This document shows, in pieces, positions 1 to 8,430 of a stretch of DNA of 64,000 nucleotides. Where the stretch lies: positions 1 to 64,000 of the forward strand of contig CAJOIZ010000003.1 of assembly GCA_905234835.1 (NCBI GenBank), written 5' to 3'. How positions within the stretch are numbered: position 1 is the first letter of the stretch; each line of letters begins with the position of its first letter. The position numbers were made by a program, and so were the translations under genes. The notes under the pieces are model-generated. The model had not been told where the DNA came from. It ran no database searches and worked only from the letters and a program-made list of their open reading frames with translations. This DNA comes from Paludibacteraceae bacterium. Its GTDB lineage: Bacteria; Bacteroidota; Bacteroidia; Bacteroidales; Paludibacteraceae.

Positions 1-1
1 G

Positions 2-685
2 GACTACAACGGTCACACTGTCAACACCGCCACACTCAACCGCCGTTTCACACAAGGCAAGTGGGCGACGCTCTGTCTGCCGTTCAATGTCAGCAAAGGC
101 ATGATGATGGCTCTCGGTCTGAACGCCCGCGTCTTTGAGTTCCGTTATGCGGAAACGGTAGATGCTTTGACCGTCATACATTTCGCTGCGGCAAAGTCCA
201 TTGAGGCGGGCAAAGGCTATATTGTCAATGCGAATGCCAAGTTGGCACAGAAGACCTCGTTCGTCTTCCCGAACGTAACCATCAATACCGATGCCGACAA
301 CGAGGACATCACCGCCCTGACAGGTTATAACGATAACTCGGGTCGCGGCAGCATTTACTTGGTAGGCACGCTCCGCACAGGCAAGTTGCAAGGCATGACC
401 AACGGCAACATCTATCTGGGTTTGAAGGACAACAAGCTCTATTACCCGAACACGGTTACAGGAACGAATATCCGCGCTTATCGCGGTTTCTTCCGCAGTG
501 AAGTTCCACTGAACGCCCAGCGCATCCGCATCGTGGCAGAAGGAGTTGATAATGGAGAGTTGATAATTGACAATGGACAGTTGATAATTGATAACTCCTC
601 TGCTGTCAAGTATATTGAGAATGGCATTCTCTACATACGCAGCAACGGCAAGACCTACAACGCGCAAGGCCAGAGTCTCGACTAA
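2..685 (+). CDS. C-terminal part of a secreted protein (5' end outside window) with TLCLPF-type module and NAQGQ tail
   Basis: Open frame from base 2 (DYNGHTVNTATLNRRFTQGKWATLCLPFNVSKG...), ends KYIENGILYIRSNGKTYNAQGQSLD*; parallels the C-terminus of the 1223-aa protein at 34597-38268. Confidence 0.85.
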   Translation, partial: DYNGHTVNTATLNRRFTQGKWATLCLPFNVSKGMMMALGLNARVFEFRYAETVDALTVIHFAAAKSIEAGKGYIVNANAKLAQKTSFVFPNVTINTDADNEDITALTGYNDNSGRGSIYLVGTLRTGKLQGMTNGNIYLGLKDNKLYYPNTVTGTNIRAYRGFFRSEVPLNAQRIRIVAEGVDNGELIIDNGQLIIDNSSAVKYIENGILYIRSNGKTYNAQGQSLD

Positions 686-724
686 ATGCCTGCTCGGCGG
701 GTTAATCCCCGCCGCCATATAACA

Positions 725-759
725 GACGAAAGGCACTTCATTGCGGAGTGCCTTTCGTC
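725..759 (+). terminator. Intrinsic-terminator-like hairpin
   Basis: GACGAAAGGCACT / AGTGCCTTTCGTC, perfect 13-bp stem after the first CDS. Confidence 0.7.
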
Positions 760-827
760 GTTGTGTCAGGAATCTGACACGTTGTTGCGTCGGCATGAAA
801 GCCCGATAGTCTTTTATGGTTGCGGCA

Positions 828-976
828 TAAATTTGCAATTTGCAATTTGAAATCATAAATCAAAAGCCCCTCCTCATTTACAGTCTCTTACAAAGAAAAT
901 GCAAAAAATAGTAAAAAAAGTTGCCTTTCAGGTGATAGATTTTGCCCTTTTTTTGCCTTATATATGGAGGGGTATA
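828..976. repeat. ~149-bp element, near-identical direct copy at 63429-63578
   Basis: taaatttgcaatttgcaatttgaaatcataaatcaaaa[g/a]cccctcctcatttacag...gccttatatatggaggggtatat in both copies. Confidence 0.9.
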
Positions 977-1420
977 TAAATTTGCAATTTGAAATCATAA
1001 ATTTGCAACTATCAACTATCAATTATCAACTCTCAACTTTCTAAACCACCTATAAACTCATAAACTCCTAAACTCATAAACCAAACTTGTCCTTGTTGTC
1101 ACATGTGTAGTCAAAATAATAATTTCCTAGTACTATTTTCTATTATCCGCATAGACAAAACATTCTGACAGTAAGCGTGTTCTGATTGCGTATGCGCTTC
1201 TTTCTGTTCTTTCGTCCTGTCCTTGTTGTCATTTTTTTCTAATTTGACAACAAAAATTAGCCTTCTCTCCCTACTTATAGAAGCGCAATAATGTGCAGAT
1301 ATGAAATCATAAACCATAAATCATAAATTTGCAACTATCAACTATCAATTATCAACTCTCAACTTTCTAACCCCCCCATAAACTTATAAACCTCTAAACT
1401 CATAAACCAAAAAAATACCA
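977..1420. repeat. Intergenic low-complexity repeats (AAATTTGCAATTTGAAATCATAAA and CAACTATCAATTATCAACTCTCAAC families)
   Basis: Same words recur at 12900-12975, 38340-38405, 41770-41840, 43620-43875, 50045-50105, 59700-59830, 60010-60260. Confidence 0.8.
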
Positions 1421-1525
1421 TGGAAGTGCAAACGAAAAAAGATGTCTTGCTTGCAGTTTTTTTGTTCTTACTGCTATGATTTGGCAGATAAAAGCACTAC
1501 CTTTGCCGGAAAATTGAAGAGAACT

Positions 1526-2446
1526 ATGGAAAAACAATCATCCGCCCTGCTATTCCGCTGCTATATATGGCTGGTGGAAACCATCTATACAGCCGGACAC
1601 ATCTCCCGTGCGGACATCAACCGCAAGTGGGCAAAGAACTCCACGCTCAACTATATGCATGAGAGTGCCATACCCGAACGCACTTTCCACAACTGGAGGC
1701 ACGCCATTGAGGACTTGTTTCAGATTATCATCGAGTGCGACCGCAGTCTCGGACGGACATACTACATAGAAGATGCAGACGACCTCGCTCGTGGCGGAGT
1801 GCGCCAATGGCTGATTAACACCTTCGCAGTAAACAACCTCATCAACGAAAGCCACCATCTCAAGCATCAGATTCTGTTTGAGAAGATTCCTTCCGGTCAG
1901 CGTTTCCTGATGCCGATTATCGAAGCGATGCGCGACAAAGTGGAACTGAAGATGACTTATCACGGCTACCACAAAGACCATCCTTCTACTTTCAATGTCA
2001 AGCCCTACTGCGTCAAGGTCTATCGCCAGCGTTGGTATATGCTCGCCAAGTCAGACCTGCCAGAACCGACCGTCTATTCGTTAGACAGAATTGTTGAGTT
2101 GGAAGCGACCGGCAAGACCTATAAGCTGCCTGCCGGCTTTGACGCGGAAGCGTACTTCGCTCCGTTGGTGGGCGTGAGTGATGCGGGTAAGAAGCCTGTG
2201 TTTGTCACTATCCGTGTGAACAGTTGGCAGGCTAACTACCTGCGTTCCCTGCCTCTCCACGACTCACAGCGCGAGACGGAACGCACGGAGGAGTATTCTG
2301 TATTCAAGTATTTTGTAGTCCCCAACTACGAGTTTATGCAGGAACTTCGCGCCCACGGCTCCGCCTTGCAGGTTCTGGAACCAAAGAAACTGGCAGACAA
2401 GATGAAGAAAGAAAGTGAATCAATAACTGAATTGTATAACATATAA
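1526..2446 (+). CDS. WYL domain-containing transcriptional regulator
   Basis: WYL-type core (VKPYCVKVYRQRWYMLAKS...VYSLDRIVELE); start MEKQSSALLF preferred over 1442 because a TACCTTTG promoter-like box lies inside the longer ORF at about 1498. Confidence 0.8.
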   Translation: MEKQSSALLFRCYIWLVETIYTAGHISRADINRKWAKNSTLNYMHESAIPERTFHNWRHAIEDLFQIIIECDRSLGRTYYIEDADDLARGGVRQWLINTFAVNNLINESHHLKHQILFEKIPSGQRFLMPIIEAMRDKVELKMTYHGYHKDHPSTFNVKPYCVKVYRQRWYMLAKSDLPEPTVYSLDRIVELEATGKTYKLPAGFDAEAYFAPLVGVSDAGKKPVFVTIRVNSWQANYLRSLPLHDSQRETERTEEYSVFKYFVVPNYEFMQELRAHGSALQVLEPKKLADKMKKESESITELYNI

Positions 2447-2458
2447 AATCATTAATTT

Positions 2459-3619
2459 ATGGCTGAAACAAAATTAAATTCCAGTGTTCCCAATCTTTTT
2501 GACTACGCTACCTCGGAGTTGAGTCAGGATGCTTTTCTTTTGTGGTTGTTGAATTGGGCTAATCCCTTTGATCAACAGAAAATAGTCCTTAACTATGAGC
2601 AAAAGTGTCTTCATGAAGCAGCTCAAGGATTTGTTCGTATGTTATTGGATATGCCTACCGATTGGCCAATAAATTCCGTTAAATGCTATAAACAGAAATA
2701 CAATATAGATGTTTTAGCAGTAGTCAATGGGAAATATGCTTTAATTATTGAGGATAAGACGGACACAAAGGAACATGGTAAACAAATTGCAACATACACA
2801 GAAGCATTGAAAAAAGACGAGAATTTTAAGATACTTGAACGGCGTTGTATATATTATAAGTCAGGAAATGAAAGTCTCCATAGTATAGAGAAATTAAGTA
2901 AATTCTATTCAGACCCGGAACTTGAGATTTCATTAAAAACTGTTTTGCGCAAAGATGTTATAGATCTCTTTACCCCTTATGTTAATACAATAAAGGATTC
3001 TATCTTTGTTGATTATTTTAATCATTTACAAAAGATTGAAAATCTTACCAATTCATATATGACTAAACCTGTTGCCAAATGGGGAAGCAGAGCATGGCAA
3101 GGTTTTTATATGGCATTAGAAACTTGCCTAAATGAGAAACTAAATAAAGATATAGAAGTAGAAAATAATTGGAAATTATGCAAATGGATAAATGATCCGT
3201 ATAATGATGCTTGGGACTTCAAATTACCAAAGTTTTCCATTAAAGAGGATGGTTCGATTAAATTATATCTGCAAATAGACTCGCAGAATGGTCGTTTAAG
3301 CATGAGAACATATTGTAATCCAAAGAAAAAACAAGACAAAGGATGGTCAGAACCTGTAATAGAAGCAATCTATGCTGAGAGCGATGTTGAGAGCTTTTTT
3401 AATAAACTGAATAAAATCCAATTGACCGTTGTACGCCCTGAAAGAATTGCAGAATCAGAAAACACTACATTTGCTTATATCAAAAATACAGATGATTCTC
3501 ATTTTGTTAGTGGAGATGCGATAAAAGTAGATACTATCGCAGACCGGTTGCTTGAGTTACAAAGTATAATTTCAGATTTAGCATCATCTATACTAAAAAT
3601 CTCTCAACAGAAGCAATAA
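2459..3619 (+). CDS. PD-(D/E)XK nuclease superfamily protein (PDDEXK_4-like)
   Basis: N-terminal SELSQDAFLLWLLNWA and IDVLAVVNGKYALIIEDKTDTKEH, typical of the family; 12 bp after the WYL gene. Confidence 0.75.
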   Translation: MAETKLNSSVPNLFDYATSELSQDAFLLWLLNWANPFDQQKIVLNYEQKCLHEAAQGFVRMLLDMPTDWPINSVKCYKQKYNIDVLAVVNGKYALIIEDKTDTKEHGKQIATYTEALKKDENFKILERRCIYYKSGNESLHSIEKLSKFYSDPELEISLKTVLRKDVIDLFTPYVNTIKDSIFVDYFNHLQKIENLTNSYMTKPVAKWGSRAWQGFYMALETCLNEKLNKDIEVENNWKLCKWINDPYNDAWDFKLPKFSIKEDGSIKLYLQIDSQNGRLSMRTYCNPKKKQDKGWSEPVIEAIYAESDVESFFNKLNKIQLTVVRPERIAESENTTFAYIKNTDDSHFVSGDAIKVDTIADRLLELQSIISDLASSILKISQQKQ

Positions 3620-3673
3620 AAGATTATTTTCTTTCACTTACTGAAACGTTTTGGCAGTCTGGGCACATAATTT

Positions 3674-3706
3674 TGCGGCGTGATTCACAAACAGAGTCAC
3701 GCCGCA
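3674..3706 (+). terminator. Hairpin terminator
   Basis: TGCGGCGTGA ... TCACGCCGCA perfect 10-bp stem. Confidence 0.65.
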
Positions 3707-3755
3707 TTGTTAAACTTAAAAACCAAAAATCATTCTGGCACTTTGGAAAATTACC

Positions 3756-3953
3756 GTGAAGCGCAGAGTCAACAAGGTGGGCTTGCGCTTGGAGGAAGGA
3801 ATGTCCGTCGAGTTAGTGATTCCGTCTTCAACGAATCCGTTGGCTCAGTCGAAATACTTCCCTCAAATCCGACAACTGTTTGAGAACAAGTATGGCATCA
3901 ATCCGGAACATTATGTCAATACCGGCTATATGGAAAGCGAAAAATTATCGTAA
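3756..3953 (+). CDS. Small uncharacterised protein (possibly DUF6140-like)
   Basis: MKRRVNKVGLRLEEGMSVELVIPSSTNPL...; family recalled from memory only. Confidence 0.4.
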   Translation: MKRRVNKVGLRLEEGMSVELVIPSSTNPLAQSKYFPQIRQLFENKYGINPEHYVNTGYMESEKLS

Positions 3954-4056
3954 TTTTCCATAATGACTGCCACGATTCGGCAGTATAAGGTCGTACTTTT
4001 GCAGCGCAATTCCAAAACAAAGGGATTGCACTGCAACTTTTTAACATTATAAAAAT

Positions 4057-4521
4057 ATGAGCTTCAAAAGAAAACAACAACAATTAGAGCAAAGAATCTT
4101 GTATCTGTTCTATGACCGCTCTATCGAAATTGAGAAACCGCAGTTCAATCTGCGATGGACGTATATTTTTGCACAGGCTGCGCATCGCCTTAATAAAACA
4201 GGTTACGCCGTAACCTTATATGCGACTTCTAATAAGACCAGCCTGCAATTTTCAATAGGTCCGCAGCAACGCAAGTTTCGTCTTGTGTTGGATTGGGATG
4301 ATGACAACCAGCCTGTGGCGGTGGTGGAGTTCCTTCAGTTTGATCCGGATTATATTATCAATGTGTTGCGCCCCGTCTTTGCTGCCACCGAAACATTACA
4401 GGATTTCACCCGCTGCAGCGGCAATGCATTCTATCATCCGCTGACAGGAACCAAAGAGGAAATAGTGGCTTTCCTTTGTAAAACTGTCGCTACATTGTGT
4501 ATCGCTATCAACAAACTCTAA
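4057..4521 (+). CDS. Hypothetical protein, 154 aa, upstream partner of MreB-like gene
   Basis: ORF preceded by TACTTTTGCAGCG promoter at about 3995; 11 bp before next ORF. Confidence 0.65.
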   Translation: MSFKRKQQQLEQRILYLFYDRSIEIEKPQFNLRWTYIFAQAAHRLNKTGYAVTLYATSNKTSLQFSIGPQQRKFRLVLDWDDDNQPVAVVEFLQFDPDYIINVLRPVFAATETLQDFTRCSGNAFYHPLTGTKEEIVAFLCKTVATLCIAINKL

Positions 4522-4532
4522 ATGATATTGTT

Positions 4533-5162
4533 ATGAAAAAATTATCTCTTAAAGAATTTGCCAATGATCTTGGCTCTGAAATCACCATTCTCACTCATGG
4601 TAAGGTGGTATTGAACAAACCGATTGCTAAGGCAATCAGTATCGGGCTGGATGTCAGAAACACACGAGGATGTATGATGGTGGATATAGGGAATACCATA
4701 ACCGAGGTCTTTGTGATTGCAAACGGACGCGTCTTGTCCAGTCACCATACTGCGGCAATCTCATACGACATTTTAATTCAGGATATTATCCTTTATATGG
4801 CAAGTATGCATAGTACGCGGATTGATAAAGCTATCGCAAAAAAGATTATGACCGTTGTCGGCTCTGCCTGCACAGAGTTGGAAGATGCGCCGAATGATTA
4901 TAAAGTGATTGGCCCGAATATCACGACCGCTCTTCCGATGCGGACTTCTGTCTCTTATACAGAGATAGCGCACTGCTTGCGTAGGAGCATCGAGAGACTT
5001 GAATACATGATTATACAAATTCTCGAAACAACTCCGGTATGGTTGAATAACGATATTGCTGAACGTGGCATTTTCCTGACAGGAGAAGGTGCTTCGTTGC
5101 GCGGGCTTGACAAGCGACTGGAGTTTAGGACAACTGTTCCTGTTCATATTCGTTCTCGATAG
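4533..5162 (+). CDS. MreB-like actin-fold protein, internally deleted
   Basis: LGSEITILTHGKVVLNKP, CMMVDIGNTITEVFVI, ERGIFLTGEGASLRGLDKRL match MreB motifs; start MKKLSLKEF. Confidence 0.75.
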   Translation: MKKLSLKEFANDLGSEITILTHGKVVLNKPIAKAISIGLDVRNTRGCMMVDIGNTITEVFVIANGRVLSSHHTAAISYDILIQDIILYMASMHSTRIDKAIAKKIMTVVGSACTELEDAPNDYKVIGPNITTALPMRTSVSYTEIAHCLRRSIERLEYMIIQILETTPVWLNNDIAERGIFLTGEGASLRGLDKRLEFRTTVPVHIRSR

Positions 5163-5268
5163 GGGGAATAGGATTCTAATGCGCTGGCGTTGGTGCTGGC
5201 GCTATGGATAATCAAAAAAGAAAGAAACCGATAAGTTATGCTTATCAGTTTCTCGCTTTCCGTTAGTG

Positions 5269-5341
<73 letters not shown>

Positions 5342-5555
5342 CGCTTGTCATACGCTTTCCTGAACAAATATCCAGTACTAAACATCGGAACTTTTTCCGA
5401 AAAGCGGGCGCAAAAGTACACCGTTTTTTCATTCCTGCCAAATAGAATCGTAAAAAAAAGTTTTTTTTATGAAAATCGCAAAAAAATCAGTTACCTTTGT
5501 GCGCTTTTACAAGATAATTGTGAGGAGCATAATAGGGCAAATACCCATTGACGCG

Positions 5556-7073
5556 ATGAACGAGCAAACATATACTATCCTGTCGGAACTCTATCGCAAA
5601 GCAACCGGTATGGATGCAGGCGAAATAACCCCATTGACTCAGTCGGGAAGCAACCGCCATTATTTTCGGATATGTCCTTTGCATACTCCTTCTTCCGGCT
5701 CTGACAACCGATCACAGGAAGAACCGGTATGCTCAGACCTTATAGGGGTGGAAGGCACATCTCGGGAAGAGAATCATGCCTTCCTGTATATGGTTAGGCA
5801 CTTTGCCGATAAGGGACTTAACGTGCCGCATGTCATAGCGCAATCCGATGACGAGATGTACTATGTGCAGCAGGATCTTGGACAGACGCTGCTCTTTGAC
5901 TACATCGCAGAAGGACGCAAAACAGGTGTTTTTTGTGAGCGCGAGAAGCAGATGCTCAGGAAAACCATCCGCGCCCTTGCACGCTTCCAAATCAAAGGAG
6001 CGGAAGGTATGGACTACACGCACTGTTATCCGCAGCCGCAGTTCAACCGCAGAAGCATCCTCTGGGACCTCAACTATTTCAAATACTGCTTCCTGAAAGC
6101 CACAGAAATAGAGTTTCAGGAAGACCGTTTGGAAAACGACTTTGAGCGATTGGCAGACATACTGCTTGGCGAATCTGCATCACAGCCGCAGAATAGCCCG
6201 ATGTCGATGTGGGCGTTCATGTACCGCGATTTCCAGAGCCGAAACGTAATGGTGGTGGATGATGAACCCTACTTTATAGACTTTCAGGGCGGACGGAAAG
6301 GACCTGTCTATTACGATGTCGCCTCTTTCCTTTGGCAGGCGAAAGCCAATTTCCATGATGACTTGCGCGGGGAACTTATCAGCGAATACTTGGACGAACT
6401 TCGGCATTTTATTCCGGTTGACCCAACCGCTTTCCTTTCTACGCTTCGTCATTTTGTACTTTTCCGCACGTTGCAAGTGTTAGGCGCATACGGTTTTCGC
6501 GGCTATTTTGAGAAGAAACCCCATTTCCTGCAGTCCATTCCTTTTGCTATTGACAATCTCAGAAGATGGCTGGATGCTGCGCCTGATAACGGGGATGACT
6601 ATGCCTACCTCAAAGAACTATTGCAGAGGATGACCGAACTCAAGCAGTTCAAGGAAGTGGCTATCCGCAAACCGTTGGTCGTTAAGGTATATAGTTTCTC
6701 TTATAAGAAAGGCATTCCGGCGGATGATAGTGGGAACGGAGGAGGCTTCGTGTTTGACTGCCGTGCCGTTAATAACCCGGGGAAGTACGAACGCTATAAT
6801 GCTTATACGGGACAGGACGAACCCGTCATCCGCTTTTTGGAGGATGACGGTGAGATACTTACCTTCCTGCGCTCGGCCTACCAGCTCGTAGATGCAAGTG
6901 TCAAACGCTATATGGACCGAGGTTTCCAGCACCTGATGGTCAGTTTCGGATGTACGGGAGGACAGCACCGGTCCGTCTATGCTGCCGAGAAAATGGCTGA
7001 ACACATACACAGCACGTTCGGCGTTACCGTCCAGCTTATCCATCGTGAACAGAATCAGCAACGGCAGTTATGA
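5556..7073 (+). CDS. Aminoglycoside-phosphotransferase-fold (AmgK-like) kinase fused to RapZ C-terminal domain
   Basis: APT motifs (SMWAFMYRDFQSRNVMV..PYFIDFQGGRKGPVYYDVASFLW) followed by RapZ-C (GGGFVFDCRAVNNPG...MVSFGCTGGQHRSVYAAEKMA). Confidence 0.85.
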   Translation: MNEQTYTILSELYRKATGMDAGEITPLTQSGSNRHYFRICPLHTPSSGSDNRSQEEPVCSDLIGVEGTSREENHAFLYMVRHFADKGLNVPHVIAQSDDEMYYVQQDLGQTLLFDYIAEGRKTGVFCEREKQMLRKTIRALARFQIKGAEGMDYTHCYPQPQFNRRSILWDLNYFKYCFLKATEIEFQEDRLENDFERLADILLGESASQPQNSPMSMWAFMYRDFQSRNVMVVDDEPYFIDFQGGRKGPVYYDVASFLWQAKANFHDDLRGELISEYLDELRHFIPVDPTAFLSTLRHFVLFRTLQVLGAYGFRGYFEKKPHFLQSIPFAIDNLRRWLDAAPDNGDDYAYLKELLQRMTELKQFKEVAIRKPLVVKVYSFSYKKGIPADDSGNGGGFVFDCRAVNNPGKYERYNAYTGQDEPVIRFLEDDGEILTFLRSAYQLVDASVKRYMDRGFQHLMVSFGCTGGQHRSVYAAEKMAEHIHSTFGVTVQLIHREQNQQRQL

Positions 7074-7804
7074 GAGCGATGATTTTTGCAGCGGGGTTGG
7101 GTACACGGTTGCGCCCGTTGACTAACCGTATTCCCAAGGCACTGGTTCCGATACTCGGCAAACCGTTGTTGCTTTGGCAGATTGAGCGGCTTAAAACAGC
7201 CGGCATTAGCCGGATTATCATCAATGTGCATCACAAGGCAGAGCAGATTATTGAATACCTGCACACCAACCGCAATTTTGGCTGTGAGATTTATATCTCT
7301 GACGAGCGGGAAGAACTTCTCGAAACGGGAGGCGGGCTGCGGAAAGCGCTGAAGGAATACCCCTATGACGAACCGACTCTTGCACTAAATGCGGACATCC
7401 TTTCTACCAATATACTGAACGGACTGACGGCGGCTTATCAAAACGACCTTGCTCTTTTGGTTGTCAGTCAGCGCAAAACGCAACGATATCTCGCCTTTGA
7501 TGAAGACTTGCATCTGAAAGGCTGGACCAATGTCAGTACCGGCGAGATACGTCCTACAGGACAGGACTTGACCGGCACACAACTATTGGCTTTCTCGGGA
7601 ATGCAGATTGTTTCACCGCAAATTCTGCCCTATATGGATAGGATGGGGAACGACAGATTCTCCCTCATTGATTTGTATATGGATATCGTCAGGAGAAAGG
7701 GGGAGATACGGGCTTATATACCGGATGACTATCGAATGATTGATGTGGGAAAGATAGAACAATTAACCGAAGTGGAGCAATGGGCAAACGAATGGTTGAG
7801 GTAG
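7070..7804 (+). CDS. Sugar-phosphate nucleotidyltransferase, MurU-like
   Basis: MIFAAGLGTRLRPLTNRIPKALVPILGKPLL; ATGA overlap with upstream kinase. Confidence 0.85.
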   Translation: MRAMIFAAGLGTRLRPLTNRIPKALVPILGKPLLLWQIERLKTAGISRIIINVHHKAEQIIEYLHTNRNFGCEIYISDEREELLETGGGLRKALKEYPYDEPTLALNADILSTNILNGLTAAYQNDLALLVVSQRKTQRYLAFDEDLHLKGWTNVSTGEIRPTGQDLTGTQLLAFSGMQIVSPQILPYMDRMGNDRFSLIDLYMDIVRRKGEIRAYIPDDYRMIDVGKIEQLTEVEQWANEWLR

Positions 7805-7805
7805 C

Positions 7806-8429
7806 ATGGTATATGGATATATTAGAGTATCAAGTGACAAACAGACCGTTGACAACCAACGGTATGAAATAAGTTCTTTCTGTAGTAAAAATGGCTTGCA
7901 GATTGACCGTTGGATTGAAGAAACGATTTCCGGCACCAAGAATTACAAGCAGCGTCGGTTAGGAACTCTTCTGCGGGGCATCAAACAGAATGATCTTATT
8001 ATCTGCAGCGAATTGAGCCGTCTGGGAAGAAGTTTCTATATGATTATGGAGATTCTGAGCTTATGTATGAACAAGGAGTGCAGAGTATGGACAATCAAGG
8101 ACGGCTACCGCTTGGGCGATGACATCCAGTCTAAGGTACTGGCTTTTGCGTTTGGCATCTCAGCAGAAATAGAAAGAACACTCATCTCACAACGAACCAA
8201 GGAAGCACTCGCACGAAGAAAAGCAGAAGGAAAACAACTTGGAAGGAAGAAAGGAACTGTCATCGACTACGAACATTTGAGACTGCACCGCTATCACAAT
8301 CGGATTATGACTTACATACAGTCCGGATATTCGGTGAGCGAAATGGCTAAAAAACTGAAATGCGGTTATATGCAGCTCAAACGTTATATAGAGCGTTACA
8401 ACCTTGCCCAACAACCTAAACACCAATAG
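7806..8429 (+). CDS. Serine-type site-specific recombinase (Mpi-type DNA invertase family)
   Basis: YGYIRVSSDKQTVDNQ ... SELSRLGRSFYMIMEIL ... FGISAEIERTLISQRTKEALARRKAEGKQLGRKKG. Confidence 0.9.
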   Translation: MVYGYIRVSSDKQTVDNQRYEISSFCSKNGLQIDRWIEETISGTKNYKQRRLGTLLRGIKQNDLIICSELSRLGRSFYMIMEILSLCMNKECRVWTIKDGYRLGDDIQSKVLAFAFGISAEIERTLISQRTKEALARRKAEGKQLGRKKGTVIDYEHLRLHRYHNRIMTYIQSGYSVSEMAKKLKCGYMQLKRYIERYNLAQQPKHQ

Positions 8430-8430
8430 T

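Noticed and set aside
1111-1317. 68-aa minus ORF in the intergenic repeats
   Set aside because: No recognisable motif and surrounded by repeats; not supported as coding
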